Below are positions 42,336-43,408 of a stretch of 43,408 bases of DNA, piece by piece. The translations under genes were made by a program, and so were the position numbers. Origin of the DNA: Bacteroidales bacterium Bact_13 (GTDB lineage: Bacteria; Bacteroidota; Bacteroidia; Bacteroidales; UBA932); NCBI GenBank assembly GCA_001602845.1, contig LUZE01000147.1, positions 1 to 43,408 on the forward strand. Direction: 5' to 3'. The notes under the pieces are model-generated. The model searched no databases. It was not told where the DNA came from and worked only from the letters and a program-made list of their open reading frames with translations. Position 1 is the first letter of the stretch; each line of letters opens with the position of its first letter.

Positions 42336-42623
42336 GACGGATTGGGCGTTGTTATACTTTGCCAGCTTCTCGATCCATTCCTGATAGCCATCGACATCTG
42401 GAAATGCGACGACCTTGTGGCCAGATAGGACTAGGAGGCGGTCGTTGACGCAGGATTTGCCACCGGTGGCGAGCCAGACGTATTTCGGCATGAGGCCGGC
42501 ACAGATGACGGCCGTCTTCTCGCTCTCGACGAGGGCCACGGGCTTATCGGGATGCTCTTTGAGGAGATGTTCGCCAAACAGGCATTGCGTCATATGTTAT
42601 GGCAGGGGCGCAGAGTGTGAAGA

Positions 42624-43181
42624 CTATTTGCCTTTTTGACGGCGAAGCCAAGCTCTATAATTATGCTTGAATGTCTTCAACGCATACATCTGGTCGCTGC
42701 CAGGCAACCGTGTCTTAACATAAGCAAGGAATTCCTTGTCGGTCTTGTATGGATGCTTTCGCGTTTCCATATCGTATTTGATGTCGCAAGCAAGGTACAT
42801 GAACGGACGTTTAAGCGTGACCGGAAGACAGCAAGTCGCTAGAGCGTCAGCTTTTGTTTCGCCTCGGGCGGTATAGCAGCTCGAGCCGCGGGCTTTCATC
42901 CATTGCTGGCCATTGCCGGCGGCATTGACGTGAATGGAGAGGAGAATCACTTGATCGCTGCCGAAATGCTCGCAGAACGTATTGGCCCGGCGGCAGCGCT
43001 CAGGGAGAGGGATGTCTTCGCGCTCGGGTACCAGGAAGCGGGAGTCGATTCCAAGAGCTGTGAGGCGCTCGTGGATCTCAGAGGCAAGAAATCGGTTGTA
43101 CGCATATTCTCGGAAGAAGCCGTCGGGGCTTTGCTTTCCGGGCGTGTTGGAGCCGTGGCCGTTGTCGAGGAGGATGATCAT
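42624..43181 (-). pseudogene. Chimeric N-acetylmuramoyl-L-alanine amidase fragment
   Basis: Residues 1-116 are a phage-type Amidase_3 domain: LLDNGHGSNTPGKQSPDG with His9, ARGETKADALAT at 105-116, and LLSIHVNAAGNG with His84. Relatives continue with a further 60-70 residues containing the second catalytic Glu (TENFF-like). Here that part is missing. From about residue 117 the sequence changes to an unrelated basic tail (CCLPVTLKRPFMYLACDIKY up to RAWLRRQKGK) that I cannot assign. The junction lies near 42836. The protein is probably inactive. It stands next to the toprim fragment, both of phage or ICE origin. Confidence 0.75.
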
Positions 43182-43251
43182 TGTCGTCGGTTTTGAACTG
43201 ACGGCAAGTTGGAGATAATATGTGGAAATACCTATTTCAAGGTTTTTCCAT

Positions 43252-43259
43252 TATCTTTG
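43252..43259 (+). promoter_or_regulatory. -7 box of an outward promoter at the right edge
   Basis: TATCTTTG, a perfect match, directed to the right. The gene it serves lies beyond the window. Confidence 0.6.
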
Positions 43260-43348
43260 TAACGAATGTTCCTAGCAAAGGGCATTTATTAACGCAACGG
43301 CCTGGAGAACCGCCTTAGGGTAGGCTCCAGACTATTTCCATCTACCCG

Positions 43349-43385
43349 GTAGCCAACTCACAAAATGTAGCCAAGATGTAGCCAA
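43349..43385. repeat. Three GTAGCCAA direct repeats
   Basis: Copies at 43349-43356, 43367-43374 and 43378-43385, at intervals of 18 and 11 bases. They may be iterated binding sites of a recombinase or regulator upstream of an integrase gene outside the window. Confidence 0.7.
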
Positions 43386-43408
43386 CTTTTGAAAAAGAAA
43401 AGGCCCTA

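Larger units (their letters stand above)
42057..42593 (-). pseudogene. C-terminal fragment of a toprim-type primase (DUF6371-like) with two repeat inserts
   Basis: The 178 residues match the C-terminal toprim part of DUF6371-type proteins of Bacteroidota phages and plasmids: FGEHLLKEHPDKPVALVESE with VESEKTAVI (22-30), LATGGKSCVNDRL and the acidic AFPDVDGY. A stop lies two codons before the first Met, and the N-terminal half (zinc and primase regions) is missing. The frame contains two in-frame copies of the palindromic repeat, coding VIPGLTGDL and VTPGLTGGL. They lie at 42183-42203 and 42315-42335 and appear to have been inserted. It is probably a relic. Confidence 0.75.

Overview
The window is chromosomal DNA from a Bacteroidota bacterium, most likely of the order Bacteroidales. 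Evidence is the recurring -7 box TAnnTTTG upstream of genes, near-absence of Shine-Dalgarno (SD) sequences, and typical lineage families (DUF3822, DUF5683, BACON and BspA-type leucine-rich repeats, GH106, a GntP permease, the FKBP/ParAB/MltD neighbourhood). The core is GC-rich. Genus cannot be fixed from the sequence alone.

Positions 1-31353 look like ordinary, tightly packed core genome. From left to right: the 5' part of ackA; a compact ComEC-like protein; a uracil-DNA-glycosylase-family protein; a GntP permease followed by a small membrane protein and an exported metallophosphoesterase; a MATE exporter / cytidylate-kinase-like / EttA / Obg run; a DUF362 ferredoxin-like protein; rpsU; a Xer recombinase overlapping hpf; lplA overlapping a fused hypoxanthine phosphoribosyltransferase-adenylate kinase gene; a helix-hairpin-helix outer-membrane protein; a long minus-strand set FKBP-FKBP-ParA-ParB-DUF5683-MltD; nrnA; DUF3822-rsmD; a lipoprotein; a GH106 alpha-L-rhamnosidase; and an ECF sigma factor with a membrane partner.

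Positions 31354-43408 are accessory and look like a graveyard of mobile elements. They hold a tyrosine recombinase that has lost the middle of its catalytic domain, a DUF4143 ATPase with a palindrome over its promoter, about 1.7 kb of GC-rich, hairpin-dense DNA with only doubtful ORFs, a lower-GC 1092-residue BACON plus leucine-rich-repeat surface lipoprotein and an 85-residue unknown gene bracketed by two copies of a 48-bp repeat, a lower-GC NotI-like restriction-modification pair, and the truncated remains of a toprim primase and a phage-type amidase. The right edge carries an outward-facing promoter and three GTAGCCAA repeats, which suggests another gene, perhaps an integrase, just outside.

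The most interesting points are: the Hpt-Adk fusion; strong SD sequences on rpsU and hpf in a phylum that hardly uses them; a palindromic repeat family that lies both between genes and, in frame, inside the toprim gene; the nested palindrome at 34302-34379 and the structured DNA around it; and the lipoprotein gene with a long leader that opens with a UUCG-capped hairpin.
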